DNA of 64,000 nt from Sorghum bicolor (GCF_000003195.3 NC_012873.2:18647161-18711160); one strand, 5' to 3'; counted from the stretch's first letter, positions 50,464-62,760 are shown. Notes: generated from the letters alone by a model not told the origin. Numbers and translations: made by a program.

Positions 50464-52150
50464 ACGGAAGTTGTGCTAGTTTCGAACCAAGTCGTCCCTG
50501 TATCCTTTTTCTTTTCCTTTTTTTTACCACACTCACCTTATCATTTTCATCATGCCACATGGATTTCACTCTAAGCATTAATGAGCATGGAATTTATTTC
50601 ATAGCCACTTCATTTACTCCATGCTCATATGCAACATCTTCCCAATCCATTGGTTTTTCCAACATCACCACATTCGAGATCTCCAACCCCCTCATCCTTT
50701 CTATTTATCAAAACTTTAAAAGGGCGGTTGTCGATACATATGTCTATAATAAACATTGCAGATCTCGTTGAGTTGATCTTGATATAGGTCAGCGTTGGAG
50801 GGGAAACCACTTCGCCGACATAAATTGACAGTTTCCCAAGGACAAGCTTAGTGTCTTAAAACAAGCACTGATCAGATTGTAATATGAGCTTTTAATTATT
50901 TGCAACATTACCTTGCGTATTGAGCATATAAGGATAATTGTAAAAATATTCCTTCGGGTATTCTTGTCACTAACCTTTCCAGAATTGGAGCAAGAAGATC
51001 AGATGAATGACAAGCACAAGGTATGTCCAACCAATCATCATACAACATTGAATTTAACTCATCCAAACTTGAATTTTGCAAAATTCAAGCTTGGGGGAGT
51101 ACTTTACATAAAAACATCCTTTGCCATGTTGCTATGTTGGTTATCCCTACCTTTGGGACATGCTCAATTTGTTAAATACTAATCACACTACTTCATCTCC
51201 ACTTGAGTAAAACTCTATAAATGCTCTCATGCTACCTTTATTTGCTTTAGTATATGTCAGGGTTTGGAGTAGTTTCATTTATCTCTTAATTAAGCATGGT
51301 GCTTAGTTTAAGGCTGATGATCTTACTTCCAAGGGAGTTTAAATTAAGCATGATGCTTAGGGTAAAATGCCCTCCTAAATCAAATTAGACATGGTGTCTA
51401 GGTTGATCTTTGAGCCGATAGTATGCTATAGTAGATATTGGATATTTTGTTGGACTAACCCCTGCAGGAAAACTTTCAATATCGACCTGGGAAGTCCTGA
51501 GATAAACTCACATTCGAGACAAAGAGTGAGACACATGAAGTTTAACAATTTACACAAGGAAGACATAGCTCAGAAGAGATGATCCATGGAGGGTGCCACA
51601 AACACGATGCACAACCGCTAAGAAAGGAAAGCTTCCACAAGGTGATACTGTACCATCACACTTCAAGTAAGGTAACATCTTAAGGTACTTGACTATCACT
51701 TTTATAAGCTTCTCCTTATTTCTGGTGTTCACATGAATAAAAGAGACAAACATGTATGATTTACAACTCTAGATTAACCAACCCAATCGATTCAATATGT
51801 TTAGTCCTTCCACCTTTGTGATCCCACAATCCTAATCATATGAGCTAAAATGTTGCACACGCAATCTTTGGAAGATATATATAAAAAGAAAACATAAGCA
51901 TAGATAAATTATCTTTACATTAGGTTGAGCAATCTGATCTGACAAATGTTTTAAATGTTACACTCATGATCTTATTATCCATCAACTTTGTCTTGCTCAC
52001 TATGCTTAAGGTTAGAGAGAACAAATACACTTTTGGTTCTGTTGTTGTTTTCCACCAACAGGGCCTATGCACTTGATCTCTGCCTTGTCTCTATGAGTAG
52101 GTACACTTCGAGCAAAATATGAAGGAGTTTTTCAACTCCCAGACTCCACC
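50464..52150 (+). other. G region without recognisable gag capsid
   Basis: About 1.7 kb of AT-rich sequence where gag would be expected. A polypurine-like AAGCTTGGGGGAG lies at 51088-51100, which normally belongs near a 3' end, so the interior of G is probably rearranged. Confidence 0.5.
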
Positions 52151-52159
52151 AAGTGAAGA

Positions 52160-52500
52160 ACATGTATCTACGACCACAAACACACTGGAGATGCTGGACA
52201 CTCAGGCAATCACTGCCCTAAGATGCTTGAGGACGTGAACTACATCAATAATAACAACAACAACTACTACTACCGTCCTCAACAAAATCAAGGTTGGAAT
52301 CAACAGAGGCCTAACTACTCAGTCAAGAGAGGCGATCCAGGATGCCCCGTCATCCCGATCTCCATCGGCATGGTGGACTTCCCAGAAGCACTCTGCGACT
52401 TTGGCTCCAGCGTCAACATTATGCCTAGGGAGGCCATTCCTGAACACCTCGGGAGCTGTCATCTACGCTAGTGCTGCCAAGATCAGTTTCTACATCAAGG
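52160..52500 (+). pseudogene. G zinc-knuckle remnant and first protease-like remnant
   Basis: GHSGNHCP resembles the second half of a CCHC knuckle, followed by an Asn/Tyr/Gln-rich stretch as in A gag. A protease start follows (LCDFGSSVNIMP) and joins almost directly to the RPFLN motif in another frame, so the middle of this protease is deleted. Confidence 0.65.
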
Positions 52501-52672
52501 GGAGGAAGGAGACATTTTCCTTCAAGAACAAGACTACACAAATCTTAGAGCAATCCCGACATGAACCAAGGAAGAGGACCAACAGGAGGAACAAGAACAA
52601 GCAAATGTGGATCGAGTCAGCTAAGATGGTCACTGCAGTTCAAGGAGGTCAAGATCGTCGACTTAAGTCACT

Positions 52673-53297
52673 GTTCCTGACCAAAAAGGATGACCCAGGT
52701 ATACCAAGCATCCAGTGCTCCATTAATGGATACAACTTCCAGAAGACGCTTTGCGACACCGGGTCAAGCGTCAACATATTGGCCGCAGTCATCTATCAGC
52801 TCCTGTTCGGAACCATACCCCTAAAACCAACATACATTCAGCTTCAGATAGCAGATCAGATATTCCAAAAGGTTGAAGATTTTTAGGTTATTGACATGGG
52901 AGAAGACGAGTACGATCCACCCATCATCCTTAAGAGACCGTTCCTCAGCACCGTTAAAGCAATCATCTACATTGGAACCAGAGAAGTCCACATGCACTTC
53001 CCCTCTGAGAAGGTACGCCGCTATTTTACTGACCCTAACTATATAATTGAAGACTCTAAGCAGGTCAGGACAAGAAGAAGACGATGCAACCGCAACCAGA
53101 GGAGGCAAATCATCAAGGACGGATGGGCAGACTATGAAGGAGAAGTGATAAGGTCTAAAGACATACAGCTTGAACAGAACTGTCCTGAGGAGACCATAGC
53201 ACCGAGTCAGGTGTGGAGAGAGAAGATAGTTATACACGAAGATGAGGCGCCACCGGAACCACCGACTACGCCATCCAGCGAATCCCACGACGACTGA
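52673..53297 (+). pseudogene. G second protease-like domain and basic tail
   Basis: It begins LTKKDDPGIP, active site LCDTGSSVNI, then an in-frame TAG at 52884-52886, then LKRPFLSTVKAIIYIG, an Arg-rich stretch, and an acidic C terminus ending at 53297. The order matches the protease and tail of A gag. It follows a first protease remnant in tandem. Confidence 0.7.
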
Positions 53298-54578
53298 GAA
53301 AACGTAGAGTCCCGTTCATGAGAACTTAAAAACACCGAACGCCTTGCCAAGAGATAAACTTGGTAGTTATCTTTTTCCTTTCAATTATTTTAAAATAGTT
53401 TGCTTAGTTAATCAGGCTCATATGATCTTGAAAAGAAAATAAAAATGTTAAAAATAGTAAGCCCCATGTGATTATGCTCATGGCATAAAACCCATAAGTA
53501 CATTCACTGTGGTGACATAAAAATAAAATACATATATTTATGTCCTATAAAAATAAAATTATAAAAATAAATGATCCTACTAAGAGAGTAACATTTACTG
53601 AGGAGGCTCAATATGATAAAGGCTAGATATTTATGCTAACACTTAACATATTTATGCTAACACTTAACCAGTTCCACAAAGCTTTGTTGTCTATTTGAGC
53701 TCCACAGAATTCAAGGATCAAAGAAGACTAGCAGACGGAGGACATCCTAATCGTTGTCAGGGTGCTGCCGACATTCAAATACACCTCCGCCACCTGCTAG
53801 CTACATCAGACGGAATTACGGCAAAATCCAGCTTGGGGGAGAGCACCCCATTTATCCAGCTAAGTGTTCTACTCATGTTTATACTTTACTCAAATAATAA
53901 AAAGATGCATAATCATAAAAACCCAAATAAAGATTTTGTGCTTATATATATCTTTGCTTAGTTTGCTAAATAAATAAGTAAATAAAGTTTGCTATGAACC
54001 CTCATGATAAGCTCTCACATGGAAATGATGAATAGTTGCTCTGCCATGACTAGTTTTCAAAATTGAAATCTCTCTCAAGTTTAGGCATGACTATTATGAA
54101 TTAAGATTTGCTCTAAACCTGAACTTGTGGGAAGAATACTTGATCTAAAGTCTATGTCGTTAACGGATATGATATGGGAAGGTTGAGCTGCTGTTTATCT
54201 TTCCTAGAGATGCTAGAAAACTGGAGAATTTTATCTTTGAAAATCTTTAAAATATCACATGATGAGTTCTTGTATGATGAGAGTTTAAATTCTTACCACA
54301 ACCATATATACAAGCTTGCTAGACTTTGAGCCACACATTTACTTTTTACTTTAAGCCATACATTTACTTTTTACTGCTTAGGAGCTTGTCATGTGGTTAA
54401 ATCAAGATTCACTTGCACGTTCACTCACACATGCTGCTTCTACTCCGGAAGTACGCATCCACATATATCCACTCATTTCCATCTCCAGATTCACCCAAAA
54501 ATATTCTACTCCTAATCCGGGAGAGAATAGCCAAAAACATTTCTGTTTTTCCCCTGTGAAATAAATGCTCAAGTTATC
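53298..54578 (+). other. G 3' region
   Basis: AT-rich and noncoding, with a polypurine-like AGCTTGGGGGAGA at 53830-53842 identical to the internal motif of A. No env-position gene is recognisable. Confidence 0.6.
54574..54578. repeat. Target site duplication TTATC (left of F3)
   Basis: Identical 5-mer at 58619-58623 on the other side of F3. Confidence 0.9.
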
Positions 54579-57500
54579 TGTAACATCCCCGATGTTACGG
54601 TTACTAAAATTTGGATCATGGCATCATCAGCATTGCACCGCATAGTTGTTGAGCACAACTTGATGCATCAACTTAAAATGAGTTTAATTTGGTCGAATGT
54701 GCTTAGGGAATTAAAGTGTGTTTATCTTGTATATTGATGCTTGAGTTGGTTGCTAAAACCCTAGGGTAAAGGTTTTCCGAAGGCTTAGGGGGGGAAACCC
54801 TGATTTTTAAACCCCAGATTTGCCCCCCTTTGCACAATTTAAAAACCAAGCAAAATTTAAAGTTGAGTTCAAAAGCAAAGTTGTAGATCTTGGCAAGATG
54901 TACAACTTTGGTGTTTTGAGTTTTTGAAGTTTCAATACAAAATTCAAAGTAATTTTGAAAATACAGATCTCCAGAAAGTGTCCCCTTTTCCAATTTGAAT
55001 CTCCAATTCAAAATCTATTTGGAATTTTGAAAAGTGACCAACATGAAAGTTGTAGAGCTCAAAAAGTTGAATAACTTTCATGGTGGTAGTTTTTCAAGTT
55101 GTTTGGAAAAATCAAAAGTAATTTTGGAAACCCTGAGCTGCCCCAAATTCAAAAATTTGAATTTTTCCCAAATTGAATTTGATTTGCAAACTGTTTTGGC
55201 AATTTCACCAATTTCCATTCAGAATCAACCTTGGTCACCAAAATATGAATTGTAGCTTATAAAATTCTGCACAACTTTTGTTTTGGTGGGTTTTTGGCTT
55301 TAGTTCAAAATTTTGGCCGAATTTCGCAAAAACCAGAAAGAGGGGATAAGGGTCACCTACAGTGATCCGATATGGATCACGGCGCCCCTGTCCAGCGCGG
55401 CCACCACGCGCGCAGCGCCGCGCGCGCGCGTGCAGGCACACAGCGTGCTTGCTTGCTTGCGTCGCCAGGCGACGTGGAAGCCGGGCGTCTTCTCCATTCG
55501 CGTTATAAGCCGCTCCACCGGCCGACGCGTTCCTTTTTCTCCTTTCCACTCAACGTCGACGAACTTGCTCCGTCCCCCAAATTCGCCTCACCCGTTTCCT
55601 TTCCAAGCCATTTGGGCATACCAGCAGCTCCGCCTTGAGCCCCGCCACCGATTGCGCCCCCTAACGCAAGCTCTAAGCCCCCATAAGCTGCAACCGAGCC
55701 ATCGTCTCCAACTCCGGCCAAAGCACCGCTGCAAGCACACCACCGTAGCCAGCATCACTCCGACCCTCTCCGCTGCTGCTTTTTGCTCGGTTGAAGTCGT
55801 GGTGAGCTCCTGATGCTTTTGCGCTACTCAATTCACGCTCTACTCGCTCGTGGTGGCCGACGTTTGCTCGGCCGAGGCGGCCGTCCGCCATGGACGTGAG
55901 CAGGAGGGTTAGGAGGGAGTAGAGGTTGTTCCGTGTGTCCCAGGGGTTGCGCGAGAGGCCGGAGGTGCTAGCCCACCCCACCGCGGAGGCCGGGAGCTCA
56001 CCGGAGCGGTGGTGGGAGGAAGAAGAAGCCTCTGACGGGCGGGACCCGCCCGTCAGTAGCCTTGTGTGGAGGGCAGCGCCCGCGCGCGACGCGAGAGAGC
56101 TCCCGGGCCGACTTGGGCCGTGACCAAGAGGGCCGCCTGCGCAGCACAGTGTTGCTTTTTCTTTTTCCTTTTTGATTACAAATGCTTGATTTTTGAAATT
56201 GTGTAGAAAATTGTGTGCTAATCCAAAAATGATGAAAATTTGTGTATAGGTTCTATGAAATAAGTAGAGCACAGGAAAAATAGTAGATTTTATTTTCTGA
56301 TAGTTTGCATATATTTAAAAATTGCCTCTTTTATTTAATGAAAAAAACTTCTAGGAATTTTAATAATTTATGGATATATCCAAAAATCACCAAAATTTAT
56401 GGGGAGTCTCTGAATATGGTTCCCTAGCCCCACACAAAATTTGGTGGCATTTGGATAATGTTTGGATAAAACACTAATAAACCCTTATTTAGTATTTAAA
56501 TAATAATTCTAGAATAATTAAATAATAATTAGTAATTGCTCAAAATTAGGATTTGAGTGATTTTGGGATTATGTGATGACCTGAGGTCATTAACCCTAAT
56601 GACCTTTGGCATTTAATTATTGTTTGGCCTTAATGCTTAATTACTGTCATTAGTAATTAATTAAGAATTAATTAATGAAAATAGGATTAATAATTAATTA
56701 ATTTAAGATAATTATGAATTAAGAGAAGTCTTAATTTACAGATTCAACCTCTTGGGTAAAGACACTAAGATGTTAAACAATTTTAATTATTGATTATTCT
56801 GTGTTGCACCGAGGAGGCCAGTTATACTCAACTTGGTCCTTTTTGCATATTCGTCATACGCATATCATGAGCATTCATCATTCTGCATATAGTGCACGTG
56901 ACCGAAGGAGCGCCCGTTGAACCGAACCCCGAGGTCGGTGCTCCATTCGAGAAAGTAGGATCCGAGACTTGGGAAGTCTCCGAGGGACCCTCTCTGCCCT
57001 GCAACCAAGGCAAGCCCCGGATGCATTAACCCCTCCTTGAATGTTTTAAATCTTTTATCACTTATGAATTGAAAATGCTGCATTAGGTAGTTGAGAATTG
57101 GGTTAACCTACTTGCTGCAGTTACTACCTTGATATTTGTTATCTTGTCCTTGGCACCAATTTTATTTTAAAATTGCATAGTGATGCTTAGCCCTGCTACT
57201 AGATAGGTTTTCAAACAAAGTTTGAAGGGTTGTTGTGGAATACACTTATGATCAATGATATTTCAACTTGAGACCGGTCGGTGGACTTGCTTTAAGAATG
57301 GAGTCTTAAAGTAGTGTCTCCAACTGTGTCGGTTAAGGACCGGTCCGTTGATGGCCCGCTGGGTTGAGAATTTATAGTACTAGCCACTTGACCTCGGTAA
57401 GCCCGGTCCTGTGATCCCTCGACGCGAACAGCTACTCGCGCACTGGGCGTGGAGCGATGGCGAGAGTAGTGTGTACCCACCTTACGGATCTGAGATGACC

Positions 57501-58618
57501 GGGAAACATCTAGATCGGCTGTAGGATGGTGGAGTACTATGCTCTCGGGTGCCGCGAACCTGGTCAAATTTGGGGAGAGCTTGATTTGGGTTGACATATG
57601 CAAGATCTGGTTCTACATATGTCGGGTGGTTAGGAACTCTAGCTGGATTGCTAAGCGGTTCGAATCGTCGTTGCTCCCCGATTGGGAGACTCAATCCACT
57701 GACCCTCATCGTAGTTAAATATGCAACTAAGTGATAAAATGAGGAAGGGGGAAATGTCTCATGAAGTTCGGATCCCAATTCCCGAACTCAGAGCGACATG
57801 AAGCTATGGCCGTCGGATGGATAATACTTTGATTAAGGACTAGGAACTTACAGATTTGTCTGTGAGAAGCAAATAGATAGACTGTCATCGAACTCCTCGG
57901 CCTCTTGAGGAGAGGAATTCGCGGATAAAACTTGAAAGTAAGGATGCACTGTTAGTAAGCTTTTCCGCAAAATACATTGGCTCCTTGCTCAGCCACCCCT
58001 TGTCTACCCTAAGCCTGCATCACTAACTTCTCCTCTTTTCCAACCGGATAAGTCTTGTTGAGTACTCCCGTACTCAGGGTTTTACAACCCCTGTTGCAGG
58101 TGAAGCTCAGGAGCCGACCTGTTTCGGTCCCTGTTGTGTGACCGTCGTCGAGGTTGACGACGAAGAAGAGTGAGCGTGACCCATGGGCAGGGTCTATAAA
58201 TTTGTAATCTGTGTACTAAAGTTTAAGTTGCTCCGCTGGACCTGGTTTGTAATAACACTCTGCTATTTGGAAGAACTCCTTTTGTAAAATAAGTTATGTA
58301 ATACTTCCGCTATTTTACTCTGAAATATTATTTTGGTCATCTGTCGTTTGTGATACTGCAATGTCTTCGCAACGAATGATCCTAGTGTTAAGGTGGCCAC
58401 TTGCTATCCTGTAAGGGCGAGAAGAAGAAGTTCTCGTTAATTGACCATCACCAGTGGTCAGGACGAGCCTGCTTAGTACACCACAGGTAGCAGTGGAATG
58501 AGCGTCCAGCGATGCTCATCAGACTTCTAAAGTGGGAGGATCCCCGGCATCACCGTCAGAGGTCCTTAGGACAATGACAGGTGTCGGTGGGCCCAAACAC
58601 TTAGGGGGTTCTGCCACA
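54579..58618 (+). mobile_element. F3: 4040-bp F-family LTR (solo) with TSD
   Basis: It starts TGTAACATC with a fold-back (GTAACATC-CCC-GATGTTAC) and ends GGGGTTCTGCCACA, flanked by TTATC. Inside are a GC-rich region 55370-56110, an AT-rich stretch to ~56800, an acidic frame at 56896-57028 ending GKPRMH, a conserved block near 57310-57350 and a hairpin at 58059-58076. The lack of internal LTR repetition, gag or pol makes a solo LTR of a large non-autonomous family the best reading; a 4-kb element of other type is possible. Confidence 0.8.
58059..58076 (+). other. Conserved hairpin of F3
   Basis: TGAGTAC, loop TCCC, GTACTCA. The stem is identical to F1, F2 and F4 while the loop differs in sequence and length. 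Confidence 0.75.
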
Positions 58619-58738
58619 TTATCTTGGTTACTACCACTTGCTATATTATTTCAGGAGATGAGTGCTCTAATAAAAAAAGGAGAAAAAAGTATATGAGGAA
58701 ATAAAAAGGGGCAAATGCCCGGAACCTCGAAAGAAAAG
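58619..58738 (+). other. G continuation between F3 and D
   Basis: A 120-bp stretch beginning with the second TTATC. A-rich, no gene. It ends where the D LTR begins. Confidence 0.6.
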
Positions 58739-59816
58739 TGTTGGTGTTTTCCCCACGGGGGGTTCACACCAACGAGTGAATTTGTATGTGTGCTCCCCTT
58801 TCCAGATGGTGATGCAAAAAGACACAAAGATTTATCCTGGTTCGGGCAAGAGAAGGCCCTACGTCCAGCGGGGGAGAGGAGAGTTTGTATTATTCTGCAC
58901 CTAAGTGCTTGTACAGGGGTGGATACAAGCGTTGTATGGAATGAGATGGTGTATGGAAGCTCTACTGCGTATGAGTGTTGTTTGTTGTGGTCTCTTGCGT
59001 GTGTCGTGTCTTGTTTTTTGATCTCTTCCCAGGTCTCCCCTTTTATGGTTCCAAGGAGGAGCCCAAGGTACAAGTATAGGCGTCAGAGTAGGGGTCGACA
59101 GAGGTATGGCGCGCTGACCTACTCGAGGCCTCCGTACCGGCGTGGTCTCGAGCCGTCCCGTCTTGGTAGCCTGATGATGATTACGCGTGCCCCTGTATCC
59201 TGCTCTGTGCACCATCTTGGACTAGCTTATCTGCTGCACGCTTGTACGTCATGGCGGCGGTTACGTCGGGACGGTCGTAGTGTTGTTATTCGACGCCCAA
59301 CCCTTCCCCAGGAAGGAAACATGTCTGGTTGAGGTTCGGACGCCGTGTAGCGCCTTGCTATCCAGAGCGTTGACCTTGGGTGTCTCGAGGGGGTCTTGAT
59401 TAGACGTTCTGACCCTGCTTCCTGCGTTCTGACATGCTCTGGGTCGTTTGGTGGGGAAGGCTGCAAAAAGAATGACGGGACGGGTGCCTGTTCCCCATCA
59501 TGCTTCCCGTGACTGGCGTGTTAGGTGAGAACGCGACAGGCGCATTAAATGCCCTGGTTCCCGTGCATGCGTCAGGCGGCGGGCGGCGTCCTTACGCTCG
59601 ACGCCTCCCGATTCGCTCGAGCCTGTTTCCGTATTCGACGGTAGTTGGTGCTTGAGCCCTGATCGATTCGCTCGACGCCCTTTCCGTCTTCGAGGCTGCG
59701 GTCGTCGATGGTTATACGCGTGATTGGTTAGAGCGTCGAGTTGGGGGCCTCGACTTGCGTACGGGTAATCTTATTATGTACATCAGTTGGGATACCCCTT
59801 ACTGATACCCTCGACA
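58739..59816 (-). repeat. D 3' LTR (1078 bp)
   Basis: It begins TGTTGGTGTTTTCC and ends ACCCTCGACA. It is clearly diverged from C (many substitutions and small indels), so both are much older than T. Confidence 0.88.
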
Positions 59817-60597
59817 GTAGCCCCCGAGCCTCCATTTGAGTGCTAGCGCTCGAGTGGAGGCTTTATTTTGCGGTTGAGTTTCCGCGGGGGCACGCGAGCG
59901 ACCCCGAGGGGGTAGCCCCCGAGCCCTTGGATGAGTTTTTGAATCCTTCGAGGGTTATATTGCCTAATTCACAGAAACGCTATCGACACCAATGGTGGAA
60001 GGTTCTGTTTGGCTCGTTTTGCGTAGAGGTTTCGACGTACTCTCGATAGAGCGAGCGTCATCCACCCCGGATTGAGCTCCTAACGGGTAGTCCAAGTGAG
60101 AACCTGTGCCCCTTTCGAGGGGGTCAGCTGTAGCCCGGAGGCGCTCTCATAAAGCGGGGTCGATGTGGTCGGGGATGCCGGTCTCATTCGATAGAGTCTA
60201 GTGGCTCGATGCCTCCCGTCAGGGGGATTCCTCTTGACTGTCTCGACCCTACCTTGGGCATCCCCAGCGAGTTCTCGAGGTGGGCCTCGGTTTCGACCAC
60301 TCGCTGGGCATCCCTGACTCTGGTGCTCGAGAATGGCTGTCGAACCCTTTCGGCAGGCCAGCCTGCGACCTCTCGAGGCTTACGCGGGTACGTACCTTGG
60401 CTTACAAGGGAAGGAAAAGGCCATGGCGGCTCGCCTTTTTGCCCGTTGGGCACGTCTTTTCAGGCGGGAGCCGTAGCGACACTGTATCGGCGCAGAATTC
60501 GGAGCGCCCGACCTGTGAGGAGAAAAAAGACCGTTAGGTGGCGCATTTATGGCGGGAGTTACCGTATTTATCGGATCTGCCCGCTGGTGGTTGCCGT
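59817..60597. other. D polypurine region, hairpin and 3' noncoding region
   Basis: GTAGCCCCCGAGC follows the LTR (polypurine on the minus strand). At 59829-59862 arms GCCTCCA/TGGAGGC form a stem-loop around GAGTGCTAGCGCTC. A second CCCCCGAGCC copy occurs near 59917. No gene is supported up to the TATA at 60600. Confidence 0.65.
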
Positions 60598-60599
60598 CT

Positions 60600-60607
60600 A
60601 TAAATAT
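60600..60607 (+). promoter_or_regulatory. TATA box of the D antisense gene
   Basis: GTCTATAAATATCC about 170 bp upstream of the ATG at 60776. Confidence 0.55.
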
Positions 60608-60775
60608 CCCGTGGTCTGGTTGTCGTTCTCCCTTCTCCCTTCTGCCCTCATTCCTGCCTTTGCCTCCTTGCCATCTCACGCACGCGCGCACCCTCGAGCA
60701 GTAGCGGATCCGCCTTTCTTCCACCCAAGGACGCCTGTGAGACTCGTCGCCACCGACGATTGGCCCCCGTCGTCG

Positions 60776-62290
60776 ATGACGAAGCGCCGGTTGCTGGAGC
60801 TCGAGAGGGAGGGACTCCTGCGCCACCGCACATCGCTGTCGTCGCCGGAGTGGATTGCCCCGCTAGCGGACCATAGGGAGCCCAAGCCGCCCAAGGGCTA
60901 CGTGGTTTCGTTCTCTAAGTTCCACCGCCACGGCCTGGGCGCTCCTCCGAGCCGCTTCATGCGGGCGCTCTACCACCACTACGGGGTGGAGCTCCAGCAC
61001 TTCTCCCCAAATGCCATCACCGTCGCGGCGGTCTTTGCCGCGGTGTGTGAAGGATATTTGGGGATGATGCCCCACTAGGAGCTGTGGCTCCACCTCTACA
61101 GGGGCGAGCTCTTCAACGCCCCCACCGGGACCACTGGCATAAGGAAGCCCGTACGGGCGTGGTGCCTCAACCTCGTCCTGAAGACGGGGAAGACGGAGAG
61201 GCCGCGCGAGTACATCCTGGTGGGATTGTCGACGAACCACGCCGGATGGGACTCCCAGTGGTTCTACCTGAGGAACGATGATGATCTCCTACCCGCCTAC
61301 ACCGGTCGCCTGATCACAGAGCGTCCGGTGAACTGGACATACGGCGTCGTCTAGGCCCACCAGTTGTGGCTCGACCCCCTCCTCGACGCCCTGAAGAAGC
61401 TACGCTTGGAGGGCCTGTCCGCCGCTCTCGTTCTCTCGGCCGTCCATCATCGGAGAGTCTTCCCGCTGATGTCTCAGCCGCTGAGGATGGATGAGATGGG
61501 TCCCGGTGTCTCATCCCGGGACCTCGAGGCGTGCCGGATGTCCAACGAGGCTCCGGCGGACGACGAGGTCGTGGCTCGAGTTAGGGCGGCCGTCGCCGGC
61601 GACTTCCAGCCGAAGCACGTCAATGGCTTACCCATGAGGCCTGATGTGGGCTCAATCGACCTGGTAAGTTATTTCCTTGCGTATGGCTTTGATTCCGGAT
61701 TTCCTTCGATCCCCTTTTTGAGCCTGTCTTTGCTCTCGCAGGGACCGATCGACGTTCGGTCCTCGAGGCCTCTAATGAAATAGGACGAGGTTGACCGTGA
61801 CAAGCGGCGTCAGTCCGCAGAGAAGCAGAAGTCTGCCAAGGACTCAGAGAAGAAAGAGAAGAAGAAGAAGAATCTCGACCGCCAATCATTAGAGGCGCGT
61901 CGGGCCAAGTCTAGGCAAAGGGGGGAGCCTGAGGAAGAATCCCCCAGTGAGGACGACGGGGGAGCCGGCGATGACGACAGCGACGATTCCGAGGGGATGG
62001 CGTCTCGCCTCGATCAGATCCTCGAGGGTCCGCCTAGAGGCGACGTCGACGCCCCACGGACGGGAGCGCCAAAAGAAGGGCCAGGCGGATCTCACCGTCC
62101 CCGCGCTGACACCCCTCCCGCGCCCGCGCCGAGTCAGGTCGCCCCGCGCCCCCAACCTCCCCCTTCACCAAAGGCGGGTGGCCAGGCTAAGCCCCAGGCA
62201 ACGGGGCCGTTGACTCGTGGCCGCGCCGCGGCCTCCGAAAAGGGTGAGACTGGCCGCAGGAGCGCTAGCCCCGTCGCCCGTCAGGCGGGG
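60776..62290 (+). pseudogene. D antisense gene (Transposase_28 family), broken
   Basis: It is homologous in place and layout to the T2 antisense gene. Exon 1 is 60776-61663, 888 nt as in T2, with an intron 61664-61741 (GTAAGT...GCAG) and exon 2 from 61742. The N-terminal domain (SKFHRHGLGAPPSRFMRALYHHYG) is recognisable. In-frame TAG codons occur at 61076, near 61353 and near 61781; the first two stand where Trp is expected. Exon 2 encodes a Lys/Glu-rich then Pro-rich stretch and ends in the F4 insertion. Not functional. Confidence 0.8.
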
Positions 62291-62740
62291 TGTAACAGAA
62301 CCGACCAAATTATAAGAGATTAAGCCTAACGGAGACCATTTGCATAGTCAACCCATCAGGCTTAAGCCCATATAATCCCGGTAGTCCGTGAAATCTCAAA
62401 GGATTTCAAACCACACATCGCACAACAGCCAAGATCGTAATAAGTTTAGCGGTCGCCATCCACAAATACATCCAGATTACAACATTCATAAAATACATCG
62501 GAGTTCTTAAAATTATTACAAACCAAGTTCTTCAAGTAGCGGAAGCTTCATAGTTCGAAAATACAACACACACATTTAGTCTGATACAGTGCCATAGTTC
62601 GGTCATTCCAACAAAAGCAAAAGAGAAGACGGAGTGACCATCGCCCTTGGTCTAGTCATCACCCATGGCTGGGTACAGACAGAGGATGCAATAACCATAG
62701 TACATTTGACCATCTGCAAAACAACATGGGAGTAGAACCC

Positions 62741-62760
62741 TGAGTACGAGAAGGTACTCA
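62741..62760 (-). other. Conserved hairpin of F4
   Basis: Stem TGAGTAC/GTACTCA; loop in element orientation CTTCTC. Confidence 0.75.

Larger units (their letters stand above)
50073..54578 (+). mobile_element. G: decayed Athila-like element, plus strand
   Basis: It starts with the 3' part of an LTR (50073-50438), then PBS, noncoding sequence, remnants of a zinc knuckle and two protease-like domains (52150-53297), and an AT-rich 3' region. No RT or integrase is seen. F3 is inserted at 54578 and 120 bp of continuation follow at 58619-58738. Confidence 0.75.
58739..62290 (-). mobile_element. D: Tat-like element, 3' part (family of C, inverted)
   Basis: 3' LTR at 58739-59816, polypurine tract to its right, a 3' noncoding region and an antisense gene on the plus strand. 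F4 interrupts it at 62291, and pol and gag are not in the window. The LTR matches that of C in reverse. Confidence 0.85.

Noticed and set aside
55235..56272. Open frames in the GC-rich part of F3, including a 199-codon minus-strand frame
   Set aside because: No motifs, not conserved in F1 or F2, spans the GC-rich to AT-rich transition.
60209..60775. N-terminal extension of the D antisense frame upstream of 60776
   Set aside because: The TATA box at 60600 lies within it, and the ATG at 60776 gives an exon of the same length as in T2.
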